Of a DNA stretch of 21,313 bases, positions 13,210 through 21,313 are shown piece by piece; the stretch's first letter is position 1; each line of letters opens with the position of its first letter. A model generated the notes under the pieces. It had not been told where the DNA came from. It ran no database searches and saw only the letters and a program-made list of their open reading frames with translations. The position numbers and the translations under genes are program-made. The DNA is from Thiomargarita sp. (GTDB lineage Bacteria > Pseudomonadota > Gammaproteobacteria > Beggiatoales > Beggiatoaceae). Where the stretch lies: contig DAOVZS010000014.1 in the NCBI GenBank assembly GCA_030635005.1, forward strand, positions 1-21,313, written 5' to 3'.

Positions 13210-14416
13210 TTTACATTTTCGGTTTAAAATTGTGGGAAAAGGATTTCTTTCTTTACTCACCGGAATTGTGTTGAGTTATTTACCACAATCACTTTTAGCA
13301 CAATCTGCTGAAAATGGTAAAACAATCTATCAACAGAAATGTATGGCGTGTCATACTATTGGTAGTGGACGGACAGTGGGGCCAGATTTAAAAGGGGTCA
13401 CATCTAAGCGTGACGAAAAATGGTTAGTACGTTGGATAAAAGAACCTAATAAAATGTTGGCAGAAGGGGATGCGATCGCGATACAACTCAAACAAGAGTT
13501 TGGGACTGATATGCCACCAATGGGTGTATCAGATTCTGAAGCGAAAGATATTCTTGCTTATATCGAGGTTGCAAGTAATGCAGCACCCGAAGCAACGAGT
13601 ACTGGAACAACAACAGTCCAGACTCAAACGGTCTCTCTCTCACTTTCTGAGCAGTCTCCTGAAAAAGGAGCACCGATTTATCAGCAAAAGTGCGCTGTTT
13701 GCCATTCTATTGGTGGAGAAGCAAAAGAGGGTCCTGATTTAAAAGGCGTGACCTCTAAACGCGACTATCCGTGGTTAGTACGTAGAATTGTTGAACCTAA
13801 TATTATGTTAGCAGAAGGGGATGCACTTTCAACAGAACTGCACAAGGAATATAAGACTATTCCGATGCCTAATTATGGGCTTTCATCCGCAGAAGCGATA
13901 GATGTTTTAGCTTATATTGCGATTGAAAGTGGCGAAGCATTACCTGTGTATGAGGCTGTAGAAGAAAAAGCACCCGCACCTACGGTAATTGTTGCATCAA
14001 ATAGCGGTGATTCTGAGATTGGTAAAGCTTTATTTATTGGAACACAATCCTTCAAGAACGGGGGACCTGCTTGTATTAGTTGTCATAGTACATCTGATGT
14101 AGGTGGATTAGGCGGTGGCACATTAGGACCTGATTTGACAAAGCTGTATTCACGTTTTGCTCAACATTTAGAAATTTTAGCCATTTTACCCTATCCTACA
14201 ATGGCAGCGGTGTTTGATAAAAAACCTCTTGTTGAGACAGAGGTGGCACATTTAACTGCCTATTTTATCACAACAGATAAATTGGAAGTACAGGAATCAA
14301 TGGACTTTACCATCAGTCTAATAAGCATTGGAGGATTTTTATTCCTCTACATTCTGACACATCTCCTTTGGAGAAAACGATTGAACGGGGTACGCATACC
14401 CTTGGTTGGGAGATAA
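13193..14416 (+). CDS. Membrane-anchored triheme cytochrome c of the nar operon
   Basis: Probable electron carrier to or from the quinol/nitrate reductase. I start at the ATG 13193 because GGAGG stands 11 nt upstream (13177-13181); ATGs at 13175 and 13184 are possible. An N-terminal signal (about residues 10-36, LLA|QS) exports the protein. Three haem motifs follow: CMACH (50-54), CAVCH (167-171) and CISCH (294-298). Candidate axial methionines are in MPPM (107-110), IPMPNYG (225) and YPTMAAVF (337). The first two domains are a tandem duplication, sharing IYQQKC, GPDLKGVTSKRD and MLAEGDA. A helix at about 374-393 followed by RKR anchors the C-terminus, placing the haems in the periplasm. The stop is 3 nt before narG, so it is part of the operon. 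A cytochrome c (NarC) also heads the Thermus nar operon, but that one is diheme. Orthology is unproven. Confidence 0.88.
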   Translation: MHVMSSLHFRFKIVGKGFLSLLTGIVLSYLPQSLLAQSAENGKTIYQQKCMACHTIGSGRTVGPDLKGVTSKRDEKWLVRWIKEPNKMLAEGDAIAIQLKQEFGTDMPPMGVSDSEAKDILAYIEVASNAAPEATSTGTTTVQTQTVSLSLSEQSPEKGAPIYQQKCAVCHSIGGEAKEGPDLKGVTSKRDYPWLVRRIVEPNIMLAEGDALSTELHKEYKTIPMPNYGLSSAEAIDVLAYIAIESGEALPVYEAVEEKAPAPTVIVASNSGDSEIGKALFIGTQSFKNGGPACISCHSTSDVGGLGGGTLGPDLTKLYSRFAQHLEILAILPYPTMAAVFDKKPLVETEVAHLTAYFITTDKLEVQESMDFTISLISIGGFLFLYILTHLLWRKRLNGVRIPLVGR

Positions 14417-14419
14417 AAA

Positions 14420-17400
14420 ATGGGCTGGATTCAAGATATTGTTAATCCACAAACACGTAGATGGGAACAGTTTTATCGTAGCCGTTGGCAGTATGATCAA
14501 TTTGTGCGTAGTACGCATGGAGTCAACTGTACGGGAAGTTGTTCTTGGCGTGTATACGTAAAATGTGGTGTGATCACATGGGAAATGCAACATGTCGATT
14601 ATCCAAAATTAGAAAAACGTTTGCCCCCTTATGAACCACGGGGATGTCAACGCGGTATTTCAGCGTCTTGGTATGTTTATAGCCCTATACGGGTGAGATA
14701 TCCATACATGCGCGGTGCTTTATTAGATTTATGGGATGAGGCTTCTGAAAAACATGCTGATCCTGTAGATGCTTGGGCGTCAGTGGTCAATAACCCTGAA
14801 TCTCGTACAAGATATCAACGCGCACGCGGAAAAGGTGGATTTCGACGTTCTACGTGGAAAAAAGCATTAGATCTGATTGCAGCAGCCAATATCCACACTG
14901 TTAAAACCTATGGACCTGATCGTATTGTAGGGTTTTCCCCTATTCCAGCGATGTCACAATTGAGTTTTGCAGCGGGTTCCCGTTATATGGCGTTAATGGG
15001 CGGTACATTGCTCAGTTTTTATGACTGGTATAGTGATTTACCTCCTGCTGAACCTGAGGTGTGGGGCGAGCAAACGGATGCACATGAGAGCGCGGATTGG
15101 TTTAATTCCAAATTCATCGTCTCCATGGGTTCTAATTTGAATATGACGCGAACACCTGATGTTCATTTTATTGCGGAAGCACGTCATAATGGGTCAAAAT
15201 TTGTTGTTTTTGCACCTGATTTTAGTCAAGTTGCTAAATATTCAGATTGGTGGGTTCCTGTTAATGCAGGACAAGATGGTGCTTTTTGGATGGCTGTCAA
15301 TCATGTGATTTTGACAGAATATTATGTTAAAAAGCCTGTTCCCGCATTCAATGCCTATATGAAAGAATTCACAGATTCACCCTTTTTGGTGGTTGTGAAT
15401 AAAGGTGAGAATGGACATCAAGCAGGCAGAATGTTAAGAGCTAACACCATTGATGCTTATAAAGATGAAGAAAATGGTGAATGGAAGTTCTTGATGTTTG
15501 ATGAGAAAGATAATAAGCCCAAGATGCCTAAAGGAACTGTAGGACATCGTTGGCAATCTAAGCAGGGTGAATGGAATTTAGAGCTTAAAGATGGGGTAGA
15601 TAATTCTCCGATTGCACCTTTACTTTCTTTCATTGATAATAGTGATGATGTTCTTCAAGTTGAATTTGAAGACTTTTCAAACTCAAATACCATGGTCAAC
15701 CGTGGCGTTCCTGTCAAATATTTAGAAACAAGTGATGGGAAAGTAGCCGTAACCACTATTTTTGATTTAATCATTGCACATTTTGGAGCTGATCGTAATT
15801 TAGGCGGAGAATATGCTAAAAATTACGATGAAGAAGATAAGACGTATACCCCAGCTTGGCAAGAAAAATTCACAGGCATTGGCAGAGAGACTGTTATTAA
15901 GTTTGCACAGGAGTTTGCTGATACTGCTGAAAAAACTGATGGTAAATGTACGGTTATTATTGGTGCAGGTATTAATCACTGGTATCACAATAACTTAATG
16001 TATCGCGGTCCTATCACCGCTTTAATGTTGTGTAGTTGTGTGGGTAAAAATGGTGGTGGTTTAGCGCATTATGTAGGACAAGAAAAATTAGCACCGATTT
16101 CAATTTGGAAAACAGTATCAAGTGGCGCGGACTGGGGCAGTGGGGCCAGAATGCAAAATGCACCTACTTGGCATTATATGCATTGTGACCAATGGCGTTA
16201 TGAAGGTCCGTTCTCCAAATATGCGGGTGTGACAGGCGATAATCAATGGACAGGAGCACATGCTGCTGATCTTAACGCACGTGCAGTACGCATGGGCTGG
16301 TTACCCTTCTACCCTCAATTTGAACGCAATAGTATTGAAGTTGTTAAGGATGCTGAGAAAGCAGGCGCTAAAGACGATAAAGAAGTTGTTCAATACGTTG
16401 TTGATAAACTCAAAGATAGAACATTACGTTTTGCCGCTGAAGATCCCGATCATCCCAATAACTGGCCCAGAGTGTGGTTTATTTGGCGTGGTAATGCCAT
16501 TATGGCCAGTGGTAAAGGTCATGAATATTTCTTAGATCATTACTTAGGGACTCATAGTAATAAGGTGTCTGAGGATCAAGTCAGTGAAGAGATGCTAGAA
16601 GAAGTGGTGTGGCGTGACAAGGCACCCGTAGGTAAAATGGATTTGGTGATTGATATCAATTTCCGTATGGATACCTCTGCACTCTATTCAGATATTGTCT
16701 TGCCGACAGCCCATTGGTATGAGAAAAGTGATATCAATACCACTGATATGCATTCATTTATTCATCCGCTATCAGAAGCTGTCCCACCCAATTGGGAAGC
16801 CCGTACTGATTGGAATATTTTCAAATCCATCGCCAAAAAAGTCAGTCAATTAGCAGAAACACATTTACCTGAACCTGTTAAAGACTTCCTGTGTACGCCA
16901 TTAGAACATGATTACCCTGATGAAATGGCACAATCTTCTATCAAAGATTGGGCAAAGGGTGAATGTGAGGCGATCCCTGGTAAAACGATGCCAAAAATGA
17001 AGGTCATCACCAGAGATTATAAAAACTTATATAATAAGTACACTTCATTTGGTTTAGATGCTCGAAATAATGGGATTGGTGCCCATGGTGTTCATTGGGA
17101 TGTTGATGATATTTATGATGAAACGCTGAAAACACATCCTACGATTCAATGGAATGGGACAACATATCCTTCTTTGGAAGAAGTCACCTATGCCATTAAT
17201 ATCATCTTGCGCTTTGCACCTGAAACCAATGGCGAATCAGCCTATAAAGCCTTTTTATCACAAGAGAAAAAGGTAGGGTTGCCGCTGAGAGATTTGGGAG
17301 AAGGTAATCGTAATGCAACTGTGACTTACGAAGATCTTCAACGTCAACCGCGCCGTCTCTTAAACAGTCCGTGTTGGTCTGGGATTATGGATAATGGTCG

Positions 17401-18046
17401 TGCGTATTCACCATTCTGTATGAGTGTAGAACGCAAAGTGCCTTGGAGAACCTTAACAGGACGCCAACATTTTTATCTTGATCATGAAGGGTATTTAGCT
17501 TTTGGCGAACATTTGCCAACATTTAAACCTAAAATGGATCCCATGTTATATGGTGATTTCATAAAAACCCAAACAAGTGACAAGAAGAGCGTCATGCTCA
17601 ACTATCTAACACCGCATGGTAAGTGGCATATCCATTCTACTTATTATGATAATCATCGGATGTTGACCTTGTCACGAGGCATCGAACCTTTCTGGATGAG
17701 TCCTAATGATGCTGATAAAATTGGCATTGTCGATAATGATTGGGTAGAAATTTACAATGACCATGGCGTAGTCGTCACACGTTCTGTGGTCAGTGCTCGT
17801 GTACCTGATGGGGTGTGTATTTGGTATCATGCACCAGAACGTACCATCTCCATTCCAAAATCACCTTTACGTGACAATAGACGTGCTGGGGGACATAACA
17901 GTCTTACCCGTACGCGTATGAATCCTGTATTGATGATGGGCGGTTATGGGCAATTTACGTTCCATTTGAATTATTGGGGACCCACGGGGGTCAATCGTGA
18001 TACCCATGTTCTTGTTCGCAAACTAGAAGGTGAGCCTCAATTTTAG
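14420..18046 (+). CDS. narG: Respiratory nitrate reductase alpha subunit NarG
   Basis: Molybdenum bis-MGD subunit that reduces nitrate to nitrite. At 1208 aa it is close to E. coli NarG (1247 aa). The N-terminus (MGWIQDIVNPQTRRWEQFYR) has no twin-arginine signal, since the RR lacks the hydrophobic stretch, so the protein is cytoplasmic. The FS0 [4Fe-4S] ligands H33, C37, C41 and C76 keep the same spacing as E. coli H50, C54, C58 and C93. YDWYSDLPPAEPEVWGEQTD (201-220) is the segment that in E. coli carries the Mo-ligand Asp222. GGGAG lies 7 nt before the ATG. It follows the triheme cytochrome gene by 3 nt, and narH follows after a 72-nt gap with a hairpin. A nitrite oxidoreductase reading is less likely because the next genes are a standard narHJI set. 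Confidence 0.97.
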   Translation: MGWIQDIVNPQTRRWEQFYRSRWQYDQFVRSTHGVNCTGSCSWRVYVKCGVITWEMQHVDYPKLEKRLPPYEPRGCQRGISASWYVYSPIRVRYPYMRGALLDLWDEASEKHADPVDAWASVVNNPESRTRYQRARGKGGFRRSTWKKALDLIAAANIHTVKTYGPDRIVGFSPIPAMSQLSFAAGSRYMALMGGTLLSFYDWYSDLPPAEPEVWGEQTDAHESADWFNSKFIVSMGSNLNMTRTPDVHFIAEARHNGSKFVVFAPDFSQVAKYSDWWVPVNAGQDGAFWMAVNHVILTEYYVKKPVPAFNAYMKEFTDSPFLVVVNKGENGHQAGRMLRANTIDAYKDEENGEWKFLMFDEKDNKPKMPKGTVGHRWQSKQGEWNLELKDGVDNSPIAPLLSFIDNSDDVLQVEFEDFSNSNTMVNRGVPVKYLETSDGKVAVTTIFDLIIAHFGADRNLGGEYAKNYDEEDKTYTPAWQEKFTGIGRETVIKFAQEFADTAEKTDGKCTVIIGAGINHWYHNNLMYRGPITALMLCSCVGKNGGGLAHYVGQEKLAPISIWKTVSSGADWGSGARMQNAPTWHYMHCDQWRYEGPFSKYAGVTGDNQWTGAHAADLNARAVRMGWLPFYPQFERNSIEVVKDAEKAGAKDDKEVVQYVVDKLKDRTLRFAAEDPDHPNNWPRVWFIWRGNAIMASGKGHEYFLDHYLGTHSNKVSEDQVSEEMLEEVVWRDKAPVGKMDLVIDINFRMDTSALYSDIVLPTAHWYEKSDINTTDMHSFIHPLSEAVPPNWEARTDWNIFKSIAKKVSQLAETHLPEPVKDFLCTPLEHDYPDEMAQSSIKDWAKGECEAIPGKTMPKMKVITRDYKNLYNKYTSFGLDARNNGIGAHGVHWDVDDIYDETLKTHPTIQWNGTTYPSLEEVTYAINIILRFAPETNGESAYKAFLSQEKKVGLPLRDLGEGNRNATVTYEDLQRQPRRLLNSPCWSGIMDNGRAYSPFCMSVERKVPWRTLTGRQHFYLDHEGYLAFGEHLPTFKPKMDPMLYGDFIKTQTSDKKSVMLNYLTPHGKWHIHSTYYDNHRMLTLSRGIEPFWMSPNDADKIGIVDNDWVEIYNDHGVVVTRSVVSARVPDGVCIWYHAPERTISIPKSPLRDNRRAGGHNSLTRTRMNPVLMMGGYGQFTFHLNYWGPTGVNRDTHVLVRKLEGEPQF

Positions 18047-18054
18047 ATGAGATT

Positions 18055-18073
18055 CCCTCCCATTTAGGGGGGG
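18055..18073 (+). other. Hairpin in the narG-narH gap
   Basis: CCCTCCC (18055-18061) can pair with GGGGGGG (18067-18073) across the loop ATTTA; one pair is U-G. CCCC at 18083-18086 could compete for the G run. No T-tract follows, so it is more likely an RNA processing or stability element than a terminator. A single AACTGATAA stands at 18094-18102. Confidence 0.5.
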
Positions 18074-18118
18074 TATCAAAATCCCCAATTTTCAACTGAT
18101 AAGGTGGAGTGAGTAAAA

Positions 18119-19615
18119 ATGGATGTCAGAGCACAAGTATCAATGACGTTCCACTTAGACAAATGTATTGGCTGTCACACGTGTAGCGTTGCCTGCAAAA
18201 ATATTTGGACAGACCGTGAAGGCACGGAGTACATGTGGTGGAATAATGTAGAAACAAAACCAGGTACAGGTTATCCCACTAAATGGGAAGATCAAGAACA
18301 ATATAAAGGGGGATGGCAACCTAAAGGCGAAACCATTCAATTACGTGTCGCTAATAAAGCAAGCACGTTCGCCAATATTTTTCATCAACCCCATTTGCCT
18401 ACGATTGATGATTATTATGAGCCTTGGACATACAAATATAGTGATTTATTTGACAGTCCAGAAGGTGATGATCAACCGACAGCACGTCCTGTGTCACTCA
18501 TTACGGGTGAACATATAGACATTAATTCGGGTCCCAACTGGGATGATGATTTAAGTGGTTCAATGATTTATGCGGCTAATGATCCTAATTTTAATGGATT
18601 AACGGCAGGACAAAAGGAAGCGTTTTTTGAATTAGAACGCATGGTATTGTACTATTTGCCTAGAATATGCAACCATTGCTTGAATCCAGCGTGTGTGGCA
18701 AGTTGTCCGTCTGGTGCGCTTCATAAGCGTGGTGAAGATGGTATTGTCTTGCTAGATCAAGAAGTATGTCGTGCTTGGCGTTTTTGTATTTCTGCGTGTC
18801 CTTACAAGAAAAGTTATTTCAATTGGAAGACGGGTAAATCAGAAAAATGTATTCTCTGTTTCCCAAGATTGGAGTCTGGACAACCGCCAGCCTGCTTCCA
18901 TTCTTGTGTGGGTCGTATTCGTTATTTGGGTGTTGTATTATACGATGCTGATAAAATTGAAGCCTATGCTTCAGCCCCAGAAAGTGAGTTGTTAGAACGA
19001 CAACGCGATATGATTTTAGATCCGCATGATCCTGAAGTCATTAAAGCAGCTGAAGAAAGTGGCGTTCACTTTTCAATGGTTGAGTCTGCTCAGAAATCAC
19101 CTGTTTATAAATTCGTAAAAGAATGGAAAATGGCGCTTCCTTTGCATCCTGAATTTAGAACCTTGCCGATGTTGTTCTATATACCGCCATTGTTGCCAGT
19201 ATTAGGCTATATTGAAAAAGGGCTTTATAATGTAGATACGAATGATTACTTCACTTCTTTGGATAAAGCACGTGTGCCTTTAAAATACTTAGCCAATATG
19301 TTTACGGCAGGTAATGAAGAGCAAATACAGGGTGTTTTAGAAAAATTATTGGCAGTACGAACCTATAGACGGGCTGAAGAAGTCGGAGATGTTGAAGCAG
19401 GTAAACTTGAAGAGATGTTTAAAAAGACAGGTTTAACAGCTGAAATGTGCGAAGAAATATTCCGTTTAACGGCTTTACCTACTTATGAAGAACGTTTTGT
19501 TGTACCCCCAATGCATCGTGAAGCAGCTGCTGAGTTACTCGCAGAAGACGCCTATGACTTTAAAGCAGAAGTGGGTATTGGTGGATTTAAAGATCGTCCA
19601 GGACGGGGTTCCTAA
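18119..19615 (+). CDS. narH: Nitrate reductase beta subunit NarH
   Basis: Electron-transfer subunit carrying three [4Fe-4S] clusters and one [3Fe-4S] between NarI and NarG. At 498 aa it is near the E. coli length. Cysteine groups are C16/C19/C22/C26, C184/C187/C192/C196, C217-x2-W220-x2-C223/C227 and C244/C247/C259/C263. Trp220 in place of a cysteine marks the [3Fe-4S] site (CRAWRFC), a hallmark of the family. The C-terminal part is conserved (YERFVVPPMHRE at about 461-472). GGAG lies 9 nt before the ATG, and the gene ends 3 nt before narJ. There is no signal peptide, which agrees with a cytoplasmic NarGH. Confidence 0.97.
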   Translation: MDVRAQVSMTFHLDKCIGCHTCSVACKNIWTDREGTEYMWWNNVETKPGTGYPTKWEDQEQYKGGWQPKGETIQLRVANKASTFANIFHQPHLPTIDDYYEPWTYKYSDLFDSPEGDDQPTARPVSLITGEHIDINSGPNWDDDLSGSMIYAANDPNFNGLTAGQKEAFFELERMVLYYLPRICNHCLNPACVASCPSGALHKRGEDGIVLLDQEVCRAWRFCISACPYKKSYFNWKTGKSEKCILCFPRLESGQPPACFHSCVGRIRYLGVVLYDADKIEAYASAPESELLERQRDMILDPHDPEVIKAAEESGVHFSMVESAQKSPVYKFVKEWKMALPLHPEFRTLPMLFYIPPLLPVLGYIEKGLYNVDTNDYFTSLDKARVPLKYLANMFTAGNEEQIQGVLEKLLAVRTYRRAEEVGDVEAGKLEEMFKKTGLTAEMCEEIFRLTALPTYEERFVVPPMHREAAAELLAEDAYDFKAEVGIGGFKDRPGRGS

Positions 19616-19618
19616 AAA

Positions 19619-20140
19619 ATGAACGAGAGCCAGCAACAAAACATTTATCGTTGCCTTTCTCAATTATTAGATTATCCCACGCCAAATTTGGTTGCACAAA
19701 CACAGACTTGTATTGAATTATTAAAAATAAGTTATCCGAAAACAGTGCTACCAATGGAAGGCTTTTTGAAGGCAATAGAAAGCACCAAGTTTGGTCGATT
19801 AGAGGAAATTTACACAGGAACTTTTGATATTAGTCCAGCCTGTCATATTTATGCGGGTCATATTCTTTTTGGAGAAAGTTTCAAACGGGGCAGGTTTATG
19901 GCAGAGCTCACAGAAGAGTATCAAAAACGTCATTTTGAACTTGGAAAAGAGCTTGCGGATTATATTCCTTTGTTACTTAAATTTTTGTGTACGCTGGATT
20001 CTAAAGAAAGTATTGCACAAGATTTACTTAATGAATGCTTAATACCTGTTTTTGAAAAGATGAATGACAATTTTAAGGATGAGTCAACGAATCCTTATGT
20101 ACCAGTATTGAGAACTGTGTCAGTCGTTCTTCAGGGATAA
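19619..20140 (+). CDS. narJ: Nitrate reductase assembly chaperone NarJ
   Basis: TorD/NarJ-family chaperone that inserts molybdenum cofactor into NarG and helps membrane attachment, without being part of the final enzyme. It is all-helical and carries the family signature near 76-94 (HIYAGHILFGESFKRGRFM; E. coli type H-x-FGES-x-RG). It is 173 aa, clearly shorter than E. coli NarJ (~236 aa), mainly at the C-terminus. The ATG follows the narH stop by 3 nt with a poor ribosome site, so translation is probably coupled to narH. A 63-nt gap with a perfect 9-bp hairpin separates it from narI. Confidence 0.93.
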   Translation: MNESQQQNIYRCLSQLLDYPTPNLVAQTQTCIELLKISYPKTVLPMEGFLKAIESTKFGRLEEIYTGTFDISPACHIYAGHILFGESFKRGRFMAELTEEYQKRHFELGKELADYIPLLLKFLCTLDSKESIAQDLLNECLIPVFEKMNDNFKDESTNPYVPVLRTVSVVLQG

Positions 20141-20146
20141 ATAGTG

Positions 20147-20171
20147 CAAGGTACGTTTTTAGCGTACCTTG
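20147..20171 (+). other. Perfect 9-bp hairpin in the narJ-narI gap
   Basis: CAAGGTACG (20147-20155) and CGTACCTTG (20163-20171) form a perfect stem with the loop TTTTTAG. The following bases (TATGAG) are not a T-tract, so it is not a standard terminator. It starts 6 nt after the narJ stop. It could protect the upstream mRNA or lower narI expression. Confidence 0.65.
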
Positions 20172-20203
20172 TATGAGTTTCAATCAGTGGGAGACAATTT
20201 ATA

Positions 20204-20896
20204 ATGACATCTGATCAGTTACTGTTCGGTGTTTTTCCTTATTTGTGCATTATTATTGCCATTGGGGGAAGTATTTGGCGTTTTACAAGTGATCGTTTTT
20301 CTTATTCCAGCCTGTCCTCTCAATTTTTAGAAAGTAAGCAATTATTTTGGGGTTCAGTGGCGTGGCATTATGGTATTTTGGGCATACTCACGGTACATCT
20401 TGTTGGACTGTTAATTCCTGATAGTATTTTATGGTGGAATACGGTGCCTATGAGAATGTATGTGATGGAAGTCACTGGTTTTACCTTAGCCCTGTTTACG
20501 CTAGTCGGACTGCTATTTTTGATTTATAGACGATTTAGACATGCGCGTATTAGAGCGGTGACGTCACGCATGGATCTCGTTTTACTTGGGGTTTTATTGA
20601 TTCAAGTGGTGACTGGTTTGGGTATTGCGATTTTTTATCGTTGGGGATCTTCTTGGTATGCTGCGTATGCTGTGCCTTATTTGTGGTCAATTTTCACGCT
20701 GAAACCCAATGTTAGTTTGGTCAGCAATTTGCCCTGGTTGGTTAATATACACATATTAAATGCGTTTGTGATGATCTTAATCATACCTTTTACCCGTTTA
20801 GTTCACTTTTTATCGGTGCCAGTAGAATTTGCTTGGCGTCCGAATCAATTGGTGAGATGGTATAAACGTGAGAAGGTTGTGGGACCTGGGGTTTAA
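20204..20896 (+). CDS. narI: Nitrate reductase gamma subunit NarI (cytochrome b)
   Basis: Membrane cytochrome b that oxidises quinol on the periplasmic side and hands electrons to NarH. It has 230 aa (E. coli 225 aa) and five hydrophobic helices, at about residues 6-25, 50-72, 90-110, 124-145 and 178-200. The four haem-ligand histidines are H55 and H65 in the second helix and H183 and H201 at the two ends of the last helix, matching E. coli H56, H66, H187 and H205. The family end FSVPVEYAWRP-like is seen as LSVPVEFAWRPNQLVRWY. GGGAG lies about 10 nt before the ATG. It is the last gene of the operon; a strong terminator starts 10 nt after its stop. Confidence 0.96.
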   Translation: MTSDQLLFGVFPYLCIIIAIGGSIWRFTSDRFSYSSLSSQFLESKQLFWGSVAWHYGILGILTVHLVGLLIPDSILWWNTVPMRMYVMEVTGFTLALFTLVGLLFLIYRRFRHARIRAVTSRMDLVLLGVLLIQVVTGLGIAIFYRWGSSWYAAYAVPYLWSIFTLKPNVSLVSNLPWLVNIHILNAFVMILIIPFTRLVHFLSVPVEFAWRPNQLVRWYKREKVVGPGV

Positions 20897-20906
20897 TTTT
20901 TTAAAG

Positions 20907-20942
20907 GCGAGTAATAAATTTATTTTATTATTCGCTTTTTTT
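20907..20942 (+). terminator. Intrinsic terminator of the nar operon
   Basis: GCGAGTAATAA (20907-20917) pairs with TTATTATTCGC (20925-20935) with one G-U pair and a 7-nt loop. Seven T follow (20936-20942). Position and structure fit a rho-independent terminator closing the cytochrome-narGHJI operon. Confidence 0.88.
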
Positions 20943-20994
20943 GATTTTTAGTTTTAAAATCTTATATTACAACTTTTTAGAGGATTTTTTAATC

Positions 20995-21313
<319 letters not shown>

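Noticed and set aside
14420..14560. Twin-arginine signal in NarG (TRRWEQF)
   Set aside because: No hydrophobic stretch or cleavage site follows the RR pair, and the Fe-S motif begins at residue 33, so this is the cytoplasmic type of NarG.

Overview
The window looks like the chromosome of a nitrate-respiring, sulfur-oxidising gammaproteobacterium, most likely a member of the Beggiatoaceae (Beggiatoa/Thiomargarita group). Three lines point there: AT-rich DNA, proteins of gammaproteobacterial type, and short intergenic tandem copies of the heptamer TAACTGA at three places, a repeat I recall as described from marine Beggiatoaceae. The assignment is an inference; no rRNA gene is present.

Left part (1-4554, minus strand). 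A four-gene redox operon, read in the order HdrC-like, HdrB-like, SdhB-like, SdhA-like (the last cut by the window edge), lies downstream of a gene for an exported beta-barrel protein. The operon couples a fumarate/succinate-type flavoprotein to heterodisulfide-reductase-type iron-sulfur and CCG-domain subunits, and has no membrane cytochrome b gene in view.

Centre (4555-12948). A single-domain response regulator on the plus strand faces a minus-strand block holding two consecutive receiver-kinase proteins, then a ParM-type actin-like ATPase and a small ParR-like partner. One of the two kinases lacks the phosphoacceptor histidine. Divergently, on the plus strand, comes a zinc-ribbon/degenerate-kinase/PP2C phosphatase protein overlapping a von Willebrand A protein, then a HigB/HigA-like toxin-antitoxin pair. 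The whole centre reads as signalling and segregation genes with plasmid-like accessory modules.

Right part (12949-20942). A respiratory nitrate reductase operon: a membrane-anchored triheme cytochrome c, then narG, narH, narJ and narI, closed by a strong intrinsic terminator. NarG has no Tat signal, so the catalytic subunit should face the cytoplasm. All iron-sulfur ligands of NarG/NarH and the four haem histidines of NarI are present. The cytochrome at the head of the operon recalls the NarC arrangement of Thermus. Hairpins lie in the narG-narH and narJ-narI gaps.

Right edge (20995-21313). The start of a secreted protein with a (ACT)10 microsatellite encoding a threonine linker. No rRNA, tRNA, CRISPR array, insertion sequence or origin was seen.
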